Source of the DNA: an uncultured Lachnospiraceae bacterium
GTDB taxonomy: Bacteria; Bacillota; Clostridia; Lachnospirales; Lachnospiraceae
Direction of reading: 5' to 3'
DNA length: 64,000 nucleotides
NCBI GenBank assembly: GCA_910588875.1
Contig: CAJURT010000008.1
Coordinates: 41,841-105,840, forward strand
Below the pieces are notes generated by a model. That model saw only the letters and a program-made list of their open reading frames with translations. It did no database searches and was not told where the DNA came from. Below, one piece after another: positions 51,120 through 58,868 of the stretch (position 1 is the first letter of the stretch; each line of letters begins with the position of its first letter). Both the position numbers and the translations under genes were made by a program.

Positions 51120-51659
51120 CTATGGCCCCGGCTTTCTCTCTGCCGCAATTCCATATATCACCTCAGTTACCTTGTCTGCCAAAAAAGCCAGTTCCTGATT
51201 TGCCTGCCCCAAAAGCCGGATATAACGCATCGTCTCTGCCTCATACCCTGCCCCATCGGAAAACACCTCATTTGTAACCACCACCACAGTCTTCGCACAC
51301 TCCATAAGATGGCAGATCCCCTTTTGTACCCGCCCTAAAATCTCCCTGTCACTCCCGCCCCCCTCAAACATTTCATTTGCCATCAGATTGGACATGCATT
51401 CCACCAGCACCGCCTTGTCCTCCGGCGGCGCCTGCCCCGGCTGCAGTACCACCTTGTCCAGGCAGCGGTAGGCCTCCACCGTGATAAACCCCTTTCCTTC
51501 CCGCTGCCTCCGGTGCCTGGCCACCCTGGCCTGCCCTTCCTCCCCCCAGGGATGCATGGTGGCCAGATAATAGCAAAAGGGCTTCCCCTCTTTCAGCACA
51601 GCCTGTTCGCCGTAGGCGGACTTTCCGCTGGCGCTCCCTCCGGTAATCAAATGCAGCAT
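51120..51659 (-). CDS. cobU: CobU, adenosylcobinamide kinase/guanylyltransferase
   Basis: 179 residues. P-loop TGGSASGKSAYGEQ, the guanylylated-His region VARHRRQREGKGF with TVEAY, and the C-terminal NEVFSDGAGYEAETMRYIR and ADKVTEVIYG are complete. Overlaps the cbiT end by 13 bp; GGGAGG lies 7 nt before the ATG. Contrast with the short paralogue at 48905-49297. Confidence 0.95.
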   Translation of the reverse strand: MLHLITGGSASGKSAYGEQAVLKEGKPFCYYLATMHPWGEEGQARVARHRRQREGKGFITVEAYRCLDKVVLQPGQAPPEDKAVLVECMSNLMANEMFEGGGSDREILGRVQKGICHLMECAKTVVVVTNEVFSDGAGYEAETMRYIRLLGQANQELAFLADKVTEVIYGIAAERKPGP

Positions 51660-52258
51660 TGCCGAACCTCCCTATTTAAGGTAAGTTCTTCCCCACCCCA
51701 CCCTGCAGCAGGGTCAACCGTAATAATATAAACCGGGTTCTGGCCCTGCATCAGATGGTAATTCCCTGTTTTTTTTGCCCTGGATACCTGGATGCTGACA
51801 ATTTCTGCCTCCAGCCTGCGGTGTTCCAGATACTCCCACACTGCTGCCAGGGTTTCTAATGCAAGAACATTGACCACTGCCCGGGCCCGGGGATTCTTTT
51901 CCCACACCAGATCCAGGATACCGCCCAGTTCCCCTCCGCTCCCTCCCACAAACACCCTGTCCGGGGCAGGCAGTTCCCTCAGGGCTTTTGGCGCACGCCC
52001 CTCCAGGACGGTCAGGTTCCCGACCCCAAACTTTTCCTGGTTTCTGCGGATCAGTTCACAGCCTTCCCTCTTCTGCTCTATGGCATAGACATGCCCCTGC
52101 CGTGCGTACAGTGCCGCCTCTATGGCCACTGACCCCGTCCCTGCACCGATGTCGTAGACAACACTATCCTTTTCCAACTCCAGCTTTGACAGGGAAACTG
52201 CCCGGACCTCGCTTTTGGTCATGGGGATTTTCCCACGGATAAAATACCTGTCATCCAA
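51647..52258 (-). CDS. cbiT: Cobalt-precorrin-6B C15-methyltransferase CbiT
   Basis: SAM-dependent C15 methylation and decarboxylation. 203 residues. FIRGKIPMTKSEVRAVSLSK is the CbiT N-terminal signature; SAM site VYDIGAGTGSVAIEAA; VFVGGSGGEL. Start set at TTG 52258 because AGGAGG lies 8 nt upstream; a GTG at 52267 directly abuts that site. Acts together with CbiE, encoded just upstream as part of a fusion. Confidence 0.94.
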   Translation of the reverse strand: MDDRYFIRGKIPMTKSEVRAVSLSKLELEKDSVVYDIGAGTGSVAIEAALYARQGHVYAIEQKREGCELIRRNQEKFGVGNLTVLEGRAPKALRELPAPDRVFVGGSGGELGGILDLVWEKNPRARAVVNVLALETLAAVWEYLEHRRLEAEIVSIQVSRAKKTGNYHLMQGQNPVYIITVDPAAGWGGEELTLNREVRQCCI

Positions 52259-53681
52259 CCGCCTCACCTCCTGCCTGCCCCTCCAGGATCACTGCCGCCA
52301 GTAAATCCTCTTCCCTCCCGCACAGTTCCTCTGCACTTCCCCTCACAATCCTCTCATCGGCATACCCCAGCCGGATACCGGCAGATACCTTCACCTTGCC
52401 CATCCCTGCCCGTACCAGGCGTCCGCAAAGCTTCCCCAGGCTTTCCTCCCCGCCCAAAAGCAGAAATACCTTTGGGTAGTTCCGCAGAAGAGACTCCACG
52501 TCGCACTCCCTGCCATGCATGCTTGCCGGGTGGATCCCCTCCCATGGGCAGCCCAGGCGGGAACAAAGACAGGAAAGGGTGGAAATACCGGCAAAGACCC
52601 GGATCCTGAAATCCTCCCGGCCAGGACCCAGCCGGTTAAGCAGGGAAGTACATCCGCTGTAAAAACCGGTATCGCCGGAATAGACGACCGCAGCCCTGTG
52701 ATATCCGGGATGCCCTTCCAGCCAGCGTTCCACCTCCTCCGCCAGATATACCGCCACCCGGGGCTTTTCCCCCACCCATTTTTCCACATCCGCCAGCATA
52801 CGGGGCGCCCCCAGCACCACATCGCACTGCCTTAATGACTCCAGCGCTTCCACCGTCAGCTGGTTTCCGGATCCCATCCCCATACCGATCAGGGCCAGTT
52901 CCCTCTTGCCCCCCAGCCGCGACACTTCCATCCTGGCCTGCCCCACAGAGATGCCTGCTTCCTGTTCGGGCCGTCGGATCACCACCGTGGGGATCCCGCA
53001 TTTCTCGGCTGCGCTAAGTTTTTCCCAAAATCCTCCCCTGCTTCCGGATTCCTTTGTCACCAGCCACCCTGCCCCAACAGAACGGATCATGGCACAATTC
53101 ATTTCCTCCGAAAAAGGCCCCTGCATGGCAATCACCTGCCTGCCCTTTAACCCCTGCCTCTCACATTCTGCCAGCACCCTGCTGTCCGGCAGCACTCTGG
53201 CATAGATCCGTTCCCTTAAATGCGGCGCCTCCAAAAACACAGGCAATTCCTTGCTGCCGGTGGCCAGGAGTACCGGCCTGTCATCCGCTGCCAGGATATC
53301 CCGGGCTTCCTCCGGGGTATGTACAAAAAAAACCTCCCCCTCTGTCCTGTCTGCCCCGACGCCGCCTGCCTCCGGATCTCTTAAGACCCTCAAACAGCGG
53401 ACCCCTGCCCGCCGGCAGGCTGCCTGGATCTGCCTGCCCGCCAGAACCGCATGGGGATGGGTCGCATCCAGCACCATAGATGGCATCTCCTTCTTTAACA
53501 GATCCAGCATCCCTTCCTCCTCCAGCACGCCGCAGCGCACCCACAGCCCCTCCGCCTCACCTGCCGTTTTTTTTCCATAGTCCGAAACTACGCTGAGCAA
53601 TGTGGGGATCCCCATTGACGCTGCATACTCTGCCAGTTCCCTCCCCTCCGATGTTCCGCCAAAAATAATCAGCTTTGCCAT
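52251..53681 (-). CDS. cbiJ-cbiE: Fused precorrin-6A reductase (CobK/CbiJ) and C5-methyltransferase (CbiE)
   Basis: 476 residues. Residues about 1-255 are CobK/CbiJ: KLIIFGGTSEGRELAEYA, DATHPHA, RVLRDPEA and WLVTKESGSRGGFWEK. Residues about 262-470 are a tetrapyrrole methylase: LALIGMGMGSGNQLT, YSGDTGFYSG and FAGISTLSCL, as in CbiE. Fusing the reductase and the C5-methyltransferase puts consecutive ring-modifying steps in one protein, directly before CbiT. One base separates it from cbiG. Confidence 0.94.
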   Translation of the reverse strand: MAKLIIFGGTSEGRELAEYAASMGIPTLLSVVSDYGKKTAGEAEGLWVRCGVLEEEGMLDLLKKEMPSMVLDATHPHAVLAGRQIQAACRRAGVRCLRVLRDPEAGGVGADRTEGEVFFVHTPEEARDILAADDRPVLLATGSKELPVFLEAPHLRERIYARVLPDSRVLAECERQGLKGRQVIAMQGPFSEEMNCAMIRSVGAGWLVTKESGSRGGFWEKLSAAEKCGIPTVVIRRPEQEAGISVGQARMEVSRLGGKRELALIGMGMGSGNQLTVEALESLRQCDVVLGAPRMLADVEKWVGEKPRVAVYLAEEVERWLEGHPGYHRAAVVYSGDTGFYSGCTSLLNRLGPGREDFRIRVFAGISTLSCLCSRLGCPWEGIHPASMHGRECDVESLLRNYPKVFLLLGGEESLGKLCGRLVRAGMGKVKVSAGIRLGYADERIVRGSAEELCGREEDLLAAVILEGQAGGEAVG

Positions 53682-53682
53682 C

Positions 53683-54774
53683 CTATCCTCTCTTCCTGCC
53701 GTCCCATATTCCAGAGGCCACCGCCACAGTCACCCCGGCCCCGGCCTGTTTCCCCACCAAAAGCCGGCCGCCCTCCCCGGCCCCGGCAAGCGCCGCCCGC
53801 TCACACACATTACCAGTCCCGGTTACCTGCCGCACAAACGCCGACTCTGCCACTGGCTTTGTAATCTGCTCCAGTTCCTCTGCCGGATATGTCACAAAAG
53901 GAACCTTCCACTCCCTGGCCAGTTCACAAATCCCTTCCTCCCCCTTCTTCCTGTCAATGCTGGCCAGCCTTGCCACTGCCAGTCTCTCCAGGCCAGCCTG
54001 TGTCAGGATTCCCTCTGCCATCTGCCGGATACGCTCCCCGGGGACGCCTTTGCGGCATCCGATCCCCAGAGTCAGAAGGGGGGGAATAAGCTTCAAGATC
54101 CGTCCTTCCCGAACCAGGCGGCAGAGCACACCATCCTCCGGCCCCGGCGATGTCCGGATGGTCAGCCATACGTTCCTCTCCCCCTCTTTTTCCCGGATGC
54201 ACCCCTCCGGTTCCGGATCCGGGAGGGGGAAATCACTGAAAAAACCTACCGGCCTGTCCTCCAGGAATGCCGCCGCCACCTGCCTGAGCTGTTTCCTGTC
54301 ACCGACAGCCAGTCCCCTCTCCGCCGCCCAGACATCAATGGCCGTCTTCCCCCTCACGTCTGTGGCCGTGGTAATAACCGGCTCTGCCCCGCAGATCGCA
54401 GCCACCATCCTGGCCAGCCTGTTTGCTCCCCCCACATGGCCCGACAACAGGGAAACTGCATGCCGCCCTGCCTCATCCATCACCACAATGGCCGGATCGG
54501 TCATCTTATCCCGCAGAAAGGGCGCCGCGGCACGCACGGCAATCCCGGCAGCCCCTATGTAAACCAACCCGTCCGCCCGCTTAAACTGCCGGCCTGTCCA
54601 TTCCCCGGCCGGTTCTTCCAAAGGATAGAGCCCCGGCAGCCCTGCCATGCCTCCGGAAAAAAAACGCACCGGCACATAGCCCTCACATTCCGCTCCCAAT
54701 TCCCTAAATCCCTCCACCAGCTTCCTGCACCAGCCTGCACCGCCCCTTGTAAAACAGATAACTGCCAGCCTCAT
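53683..54774 (-). CDS. cbiG: CbiG, cobalt-precorrin-5A hydrolase
   Basis: Opens the ring lactone and releases acetaldehyde in the anaerobic pathway. 363 residues. N-terminal domain with YIGAAGIAVRAAAPFL, SLLSGHVGGANRLA and ITTATDVRGKTAIDVWA; C-terminal CbiG domain with LTLGIGCRKGVP, ERLAVARLASIDRKKGEEG, PAEELEQI and NVCERAALA. Its ATG overlaps the cbiD stop by 4 nt (ATGA). Indicates the anaerobic (early cobalt insertion) route. Confidence 0.95.
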   Translation of the reverse strand: MRLAVICFTRGGAGWCRKLVEGFRELGAECEGYVPVRFFSGGMAGLPGLYPLEEPAGEWTGRQFKRADGLVYIGAAGIAVRAAAPFLRDKMTDPAIVVMDEAGRHAVSLLSGHVGGANRLARMVAAICGAEPVITTATDVRGKTAIDVWAAERGLAVGDRKQLRQVAAAFLEDRPVGFFSDFPLPDPEPEGCIREKEGERNVWLTIRTSPGPEDGVLCRLVREGRILKLIPPLLTLGIGCRKGVPGERIRQMAEGILTQAGLERLAVARLASIDRKKGEEGICELAREWKVPFVTYPAEELEQITKPVAESAFVRQVTGTGNVCERAALAGAGEGGRLLVGKQAGAGVTVAVASGIWDGRKRG

Positions 54775-55985
54775 GCCTCCCCTTTCCATAACAGCAGAAA
54801 ATCCTGCAGCCTCCCGGTGGCCCCCATCACCCTATGTACCGAAGAAAACACCGCCACCTCCGCCTCCAGGCTCCCGGCTGCCCAGCTTTCCACCTGCTCT
54901 TTCACCTTCCTGGCCGCAAGCGAAAGCACCGGCTCTGCCATCCCTCTCTCCTTCAGCCATCCTACCGCCTCCTCCGTTGTGTTGGCATTTCCCATCTTTT
55001 CCGCCAGTTTTCCCTTGCCACAGGGCCCCCTTGTCTTGTCCTTTGCACAAAGGCTTCTCCCTGCCTCCTCGGTAAGCAGCCTCATCATTTCCATTCTGCC
55101 GTCCCCATACCGGGAATGGGTGTTTCCCACCCCTCCTGCCACCTTTGCCATCTTTCCGATATGCCCCGCCAGAAGCAGCCGTGTAAATCCCGCCTCCCCT
55201 GCCATTGCCACAGAATCCCTGATAAAATTGCTGCATTTCACCGCCTTGCCTAAAGGCACCCCCAGCATCTCCTCCAAAAACGCCTCCCCGTAATTCCCCG
55301 GCGTCAAAAGAAGCACCCTCTCCCCAGCCATCTTCTTCATCCGGATATCCAGCCGGACCGTCTCCACCAGCGCATGCTCGCTCATGGGCTCCACCAGGCC
55401 GGTGGTTCCTAAAACCGAGATCCCTCCCCGGATCCCAAGCCTCGGGTTAAAGGTTTTTTCTGCCAACTTAGCGCCCTCCGGGACCGCGATCCGGATCTCC
55501 ATATAGTTCCCCCAGGCCATTTCCCGGCACACCTGGCTTACCGCCTCCAGAATCATCCTCCGCGGAACCGGGTTGATTGCATAATGCCCCACGGGGCAGG
55601 AAAGCCCTTCCTTCTCTGCAATCCCGATCCCTGGCCCTCCGTTTAAATAGAGCCTTGGATATTCCCCCATCACATACCCTGCCCCATCCCGGCAAAGCCT
55701 CCCAAAATCCTCCTTGGACACCGGGAACACCCCGGCATACACCCATACCCCGTCTGTCACATCCGGGTCATCCCCGGCATCCTTCTTCACCCGGCACCAA
55801 AGGCCGCCCTCCCCGGCATCTGCAGGGCAAACCCCACATTCCGGGGCAAAATCTGCCCTTGTCCCGTTGGCCAGCCGGACCCTCACCTTCCCCGGGCTCC
55901 CGCCCAATGCAAAAACGGCTGCAGCCATGGCCGCAGCCGAAGCACAGGTACCCGTGGTATATCCGCTTTTCAGCTGTCTCCCCAT
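54771..55985 (-). CDS. cbiD: CbiD, cobalt-precorrin-5B C1-methyltransferase
   Basis: 404 residues. N-terminal LKSGYTTGTCASAAAMAA is the CbiD signature; NPVPRRMI, LGTTGLVEPMSEHA, GNYGEAF and GNTHSRYGDGRMEM follow. First gene of the operon. ATG 55985 is 6 nt after GGGGG; ATG 55991 is equally in frame. Anaerobic-pathway enzyme. Earlier steps (cbiL, cbiH, cbiF, cbiC, cbiA, cbiP) are not in this window. Confidence 0.95.
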   Translation of the reverse strand: MGRQLKSGYTTGTCASAAAMAAAVFALGGSPGKVRVRLANGTRADFAPECGVCPADAGEGGLWCRVKKDAGDDPDVTDGVWVYAGVFPVSKEDFGRLCRDGAGYVMGEYPRLYLNGGPGIGIAEKEGLSCPVGHYAINPVPRRMILEAVSQVCREMAWGNYMEIRIAVPEGAKLAEKTFNPRLGIRGGISVLGTTGLVEPMSEHALVETVRLDIRMKKMAGERVLLLTPGNYGEAFLEEMLGVPLGKAVKCSNFIRDSVAMAGEAGFTRLLLAGHIGKMAKVAGGVGNTHSRYGDGRMEMMRLLTEEAGRSLCAKDKTRGPCGKGKLAEKMGNANTTEEAVGWLKERGMAEPVLSLAARKVKEQVESWAAGSLEAEVAVFSSVHRVMGATGRLQDFLLLWKGEA

Positions 55986-56035
55986 CCTCATCCCCCACTC
56001 TTATGCTGGCCTTACCCTCAGTGTACTATTTTATG

Positions 56036-56064
56036 ATTATAAAAAACATTTCCCGATTTGGCAA
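56036..56064 (-). promoter_or_regulatory. Promoter of the cobalamin operon
   Basis: Minus-strand TTGCCA (56059-56064), 17-bp spacer, TATAAT (56036-56041). The resulting leader is only about 40 nt, too short for a cobalamin riboswitch. Confidence 0.8.
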
Positions 56065-56105
56065 GCCTTTCATATCATATTCATCATGGGGAAAGGAAAC
56101 ACCCG

Positions 56106-56309
56106 TCATCCCATCTTTTTCATCTCCCTCTTTCTCTTGGTAATCAGCCCCCCAATCCTCCCGCTCTCTTTTGAGGTCAAACTCCTCCATCCATTCTCCA
56201 GCACCTTGGCGCCAAGCCCCAACTCCTCCGCTATCTCAAATTTCAGCTGTTCCTCCGGGGTCATATTGTTTATGTCAAAGGGTTTTTTGGTTTTATTACT
56301 TTTTGGCAT
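56106..56309 (-). CDS. Alpha/beta-type small acid-soluble spore protein
   Basis: 67 residues that coat and protect DNA in dormant spores. MTPEEQLKFEIAEELGLG carries the germination protease site (F-E-I-A-E), and LTSKESGRIGGLITKRKRE matches the conserved DNA-binding C-terminal block. The N-terminus MPKSNKTKKPFDINN is longer than in the main SspA-like proteins. A sigma-G-like promoter lies upstream. Direct evidence that the organism makes endospores. Confidence 0.96.
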   Translation of the reverse strand: MPKSNKTKKPFDINNMTPEEQLKFEIAEELGLGAKVLENGWRSLTSKESGRIGGLITKRKREMKKMG

Positions 56310-56346
56310 AATAAAGGCATACTCCTTTCCATGTTTTGCATAAAAG

Positions 56347-56377
56347 AAGTATGCCCGATGTCACATTGCCTTATTCA
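56347..56377 (-). promoter_or_regulatory. Sigma-G/F-type forespore promoter
   Basis: Minus-strand TGAATA (56372-56377), 18-bp spacer, CATACTT (56347-56353), close to the GNATR / CATNNTA pattern; no sigma-A boxes nearby. Confidence 0.7.
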
Positions 56378-56396
56378 CAAAATACGCCGTTCCCCT

Positions 56397-56594
56397 TTAG
56401 TATTCCGGATCAAGGGGAATAATAACCGCCGCCACCAGATAGGCAAGAATACTCATGCCTGCCCAACAGGTCAGCAGCACCCATGCAAGGCGGATCAGGG
56501 TTGGATCTACATTGAGATATTCCCCCAGCCCTCCGCATACCCCACAGATCATCTTATCCTTATTGGAGCGGTATAATTTACGGTTTTTGTCCAT
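56397..56594 (-). CDS. PspC-domain membrane protein
   Basis: 65 residues. LYRSNKDKMICGVCGGLGEYLNVDPTLIRL is the PspC signature, followed by two hydrophobic helices (WVLLTCWAGMSILAYLVAAVII). PspC-type proteins sense or respond to envelope stress. Start ATG 56594 has AAAGGA about 10 nt upstream. Last gene of the PadR module. Confidence 0.93.
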   Translation of the reverse strand: MDKNRKLYRSNKDKMICGVCGGLGEYLNVDPTLIRLAWVLLTCWAGMSILAYLVAAVIIPLDPEY

Positions 56595-56625
56595 CTTATA
56601 TTCATCCTTTCGTCCTTTATTCCAG

Positions 56626-57534
56626 TCATTGTCCATCAAAATAATCCACCACTATGCTTCCCATAGCGCATTCCAGTTCTGCCTTCTTTCCGGCTTCATG
56701 GCCAATCTTTGTCTTTTGGTTCAGGCCCACATACTCCTTTGGCTCAGGCCCGCCCAGGGAAATCATCCCGGCGGAACATTCCAGTTCATAATCAAAATCC
56801 TCCCGCACCCCTTTCAGGGTCAGCAAAATTTCCCCAAGGCCGCATTCCGCTGAAACCTTCTCCGTCACATCGGCCCGGCAGAGGATCTGCCCGGCATCTG
56901 CCTCCAATTCCAGTCTGTCGGCCTTCCCCTTCTTTACCTCGATCTGCCCGGCATTCACCTGCAGAGAGATCTCTTCGGCCTCCATAGCCTCTGCCAGGCA
57001 TTCCCCGGCGTTGACCTCAATCTCAATCTCCTTTAAGGGGCTTTTTGCCGGAACCTGGACCGTAACCGTGTTCCTGAAACTCAGGCCGTCCCTTTTGCGC
57101 TTTTCCGGATAGGTGATCTTTAAAGTATCCCCTTCCTGCCGGTATTCATAATCTTCCCCGTCATCTCCTCTGAGAATCCTCACCTGCCCGTCCGACAATT
57201 CCTCGGATTCCCGGAAAATCACCATGCCGGCGATATCTGCCTCCAGTTCCCGGATCCCCTCATATACATTTACTTTCGTTAAAGGAAGTTCCTGGCTTCC
57301 CGGTTCCAAAAGGGGCGTTTTATCCATATATTCTATGGCCTCCAGGCCTTCTTCCTGGCACAGTCTCTGGTCTTTATGCCACTCTTCCCACCGGCCGTCC
57401 CAACGGTCAGCCGCCCTCAACGCCTGCCCCAGATAATAGCCGCCGTCCATCATGGCTCCTGCCGTGATAACGCCAATCCCCAGCAGGCAAAACACTGCCG
57501 AGAGGATCAGCATCCATTTTATCAGTTTTTTCAT
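56626..57534 (-). CDS. DUF4097 beta-repeat putative adhesin-like protein
   Basis: 302 residues. One N-terminal membrane helix (about 9-30), then a beta-helix-like domain with repeated short strands such as LQVNAGQIEVKKG, LELEADAGQILCRA and YELECSAGMISLGG, typical for DUF4097. Its ATG overlaps the DUF1700 stop by 4 nt. In other Firmicutes this family travels with PadR, DUF1700 and PspC proteins and resembles the LiaF sensor domain. A role in envelope-stress sensing is inferred. Confidence 0.9.
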   Translation of the reverse strand: MKKLIKWMLILSAVFCLLGIGVITAGAMMDGGYYLGQALRAADRWDGRWEEWHKDQRLCQEEGLEAIEYMDKTPLLEPGSQELPLTKVNVYEGIRELEADIAGMVIFRESEELSDGQVRILRGDDGEDYEYRQEGDTLKITYPEKRKRDGLSFRNTVTVQVPAKSPLKEIEIEVNAGECLAEAMEAEEISLQVNAGQIEVKKGKADRLELEADAGQILCRADVTEKVSAECGLGEILLTLKGVREDFDYELECSAGMISLGGPEPKEYVGLNQKTKIGHEAGKKAELECAMGSIVVDYFDGQ

Positions 57535-58310
57535 CTCCTTCCCCCTTTCTTTCGGTGTAACAGACGGTTAAACCAGTCTGTCGCGCCACAGATACAAAAA
57601 GGAATCAGCTTCCCATATACCACCACAGAAACCGCAATCCCCAGAAACGCCAGCCCCATCACAAATATCCCAAAACCGATAAGCAGCAGCCCGCTCCAGG
57701 GATAGGCAAACATCATCCCTCCTCCCAGCACCAGCAAGGCCACCGCGCCGATCCACGCCGTCACGGTAAGGACCCCGGACAATAAAACCAGTGCCAAAAG
57801 CAATATCAGCAGAGCCGCCCCAATCCCGGCTATCCCTCCGCCGATCCCCAGCAGAATCGGTGAAGCCATACAAAGGATCGCCAGCAGCAAAACCACCTTC
57901 AAAACCCGGCTTGCCGGGCTTCCCTTTGCCAAAAAACCTCTGTCCGGGCCCGCTCCTTTCCTCTGCTGCCCATCACCTCCCCCGGCATCCGCTCCTCCCT
58001 GCTGCCATTGGCCATCGGCATCTGTCCTTTCCTTCCTCTCTGCCACCTGGTACCTGGGATCCCGGAAACGTTCATCCTGGTACCCGCTCTCCGTGAATTC
58101 CCCTCCGTTTTCCAGATCCCCTCCCAAATCCGCACGGATGATCGCAGCCACCCTCTCCGGGCTGCCAAACTCCGAGATCACTTCCGCCTCGTGCTCATCC
58201 CCGGCATCCTCCAGGTAATCCCGATAATAGGCGATGGCATCTTCCTTCTCCTCCTCCGGAATATCCTGCAGAAGATATTCCAATTCCTTCATAAAATCCT
58301 TCCTGTCCAT
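57531..58310 (-). CDS. DUF1700 (HAAS) family membrane protein
   Basis: 259 residues. Cytoplasmic N-terminus MDRKDFMKELEYLLQDIPEEEKEDA with YYRDYLEDAG and FGSPERVAAII is the HAAS signature; a charged Gly/Asp/Gln linker (about 72-125) and five or so membrane helices follow. ATG 58310 shares bases with the PadR stop (TGATG) and has GAGGAGG 7 nt upstream. HAAS domains bind PadR-type regulators or the division and stress machinery. Confidence 0.92.
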   Translation of the reverse strand: MDRKDFMKELEYLLQDIPEEEKEDAIAYYRDYLEDAGDEHEAEVISEFGSPERVAAIIRADLGGDLENGGEFTESGYQDERFRDPRYQVAERKERTDADGQWQQGGADAGGGDGQQRKGAGPDRGFLAKGSPASRVLKVVLLLAILCMASPILLGIGGGIAGIGAALLILLLALVLLSGVLTVTAWIGAVALLVLGGGMMFAYPWSGLLLIGFGIFVMGLAFLGIAVSVVVYGKLIPFCICGATDWFNRLLHRKKGGRR

Positions 58311-58627
58311 CAATCTGCCTCCTCAAGTATCCTGGAAATTCTCTGGGAATAAACGCTCCACTCTCCACGGTATAGGTTCAGCTGCAGCCTCCCGCTCTCC
58401 GTAATCCGGTAATACCTCCGGTTCCTGCCGTCAATCGCCAGGTCATAACTCTCCAGGCAGTTCTCCTTTAACAGCCTGCGAAGCACCGGGTATAAAGTGG
58501 ATTCCGAGATATCAATGGCGCCCCGGACATCCTGGGTGATCTTATAGCCATAAGTCCCCTGCTGCTCCCGCGACACGACTGCCAGCACAATCGCATCCAG
58601 GAGCGCCGCTCCTGTATTAAATACCAT
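58310..58627 (-). CDS. PadR-family transcriptional regulator
   Basis: 105 residues. Winged-helix: LDAIVLAVVSREQQGTYGYKI, ESTLYPVLRRLLKENCLE and GRNRRYYRITESGRLQL. Start ATG 58627 has AGGAG 7-8 nt upstream. First gene of an operon with DUF1700, DUF4097 and PspC genes and likely autorepressor through the dyad at 58679-58698. Confidence 0.95.
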   Translation of the reverse strand: MVFNTGAALLDAIVLAVVSREQQGTYGYKITQDVRGAIDISESTLYPVLRRLLKENCLESYDLAIDGRNRRYYRITESGRLQLNLYRGEWSVYSQRISRILEEAD

Positions 58628-58678
58628 GATTCCTCTCCTGTCCATGTCCTATTGTGCTTTATAATATTGTTTAAACAC

Positions 58679-58711
58679 CTATATTATATATCATATAGTA
58701 TTATATGTCAA
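58679..58711 (-). promoter_or_regulatory. Consensus promoter with overlapping dyad (PadR operator candidate)
   Basis: Minus-strand TTGACA (58706-58711), 17-bp spacer, TATAAT (58683-58688): both boxes perfect. CTATAT-N8-ATATAG (58679-58698) overlaps the -10. Confidence 0.82.
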
Positions 58712-58749
58712 CAAAATATTTCTGGCAGAAGCAACTTTTTGCAAATAAG

Positions 58750-58777
58750 AGTCCTGCAAAGCAGGATTCTCCGCCTG
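58750..58777. repeat. Hairpin element shared with the clpX-lon gap
   Basis: GTCCTGC-AAA-GCAGGATTC hairpin; the right 17 bases GCAGGATTCTCCGCCTG are identical to 32732-32748. A second GC-rich TTCG-loop structure follows (58778-58802). Confidence 0.65.
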
Positions 58778-58814
58778 GGGCGGGCCGCTTCGGCGGCGCC
58801 CTTCCCTCTGACGC

Positions 58815-58846
58815 AAAAAACACGCGCATCCATTGCAGATACGCGC
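58815..58846 (-). terminator. Terminator of the VanX-like gene
   Basis: Minus-strand CGCGTATC (58845-58838) pairs with GATGCGCG (58830-58823, one G-T pair), then TGTTTTTT. Confidence 0.75.
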
Positions 58847-58868
58847 ATCCTTTTCCATCCTCTGTTAT

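Noticed and set aside
53602..55293. A 563-codon open frame on the plus strand opposite cbiG and cobK-cbiE
   Set aside because: It lies wholly antisense to well-matched cobalamin genes, has Pro/His/Ser-rich low-complexity translation, and no ribosome binding site; it is a by-product of high GC.
56316..56355. Inverted repeat GGCATACT/AGTATGCC as a hairpin hiding the spore-gene ribosome binding site
   Set aside because: One arm overlaps the predicted forespore -10, so it is upstream of the transcript start and cannot fold in the RNA.
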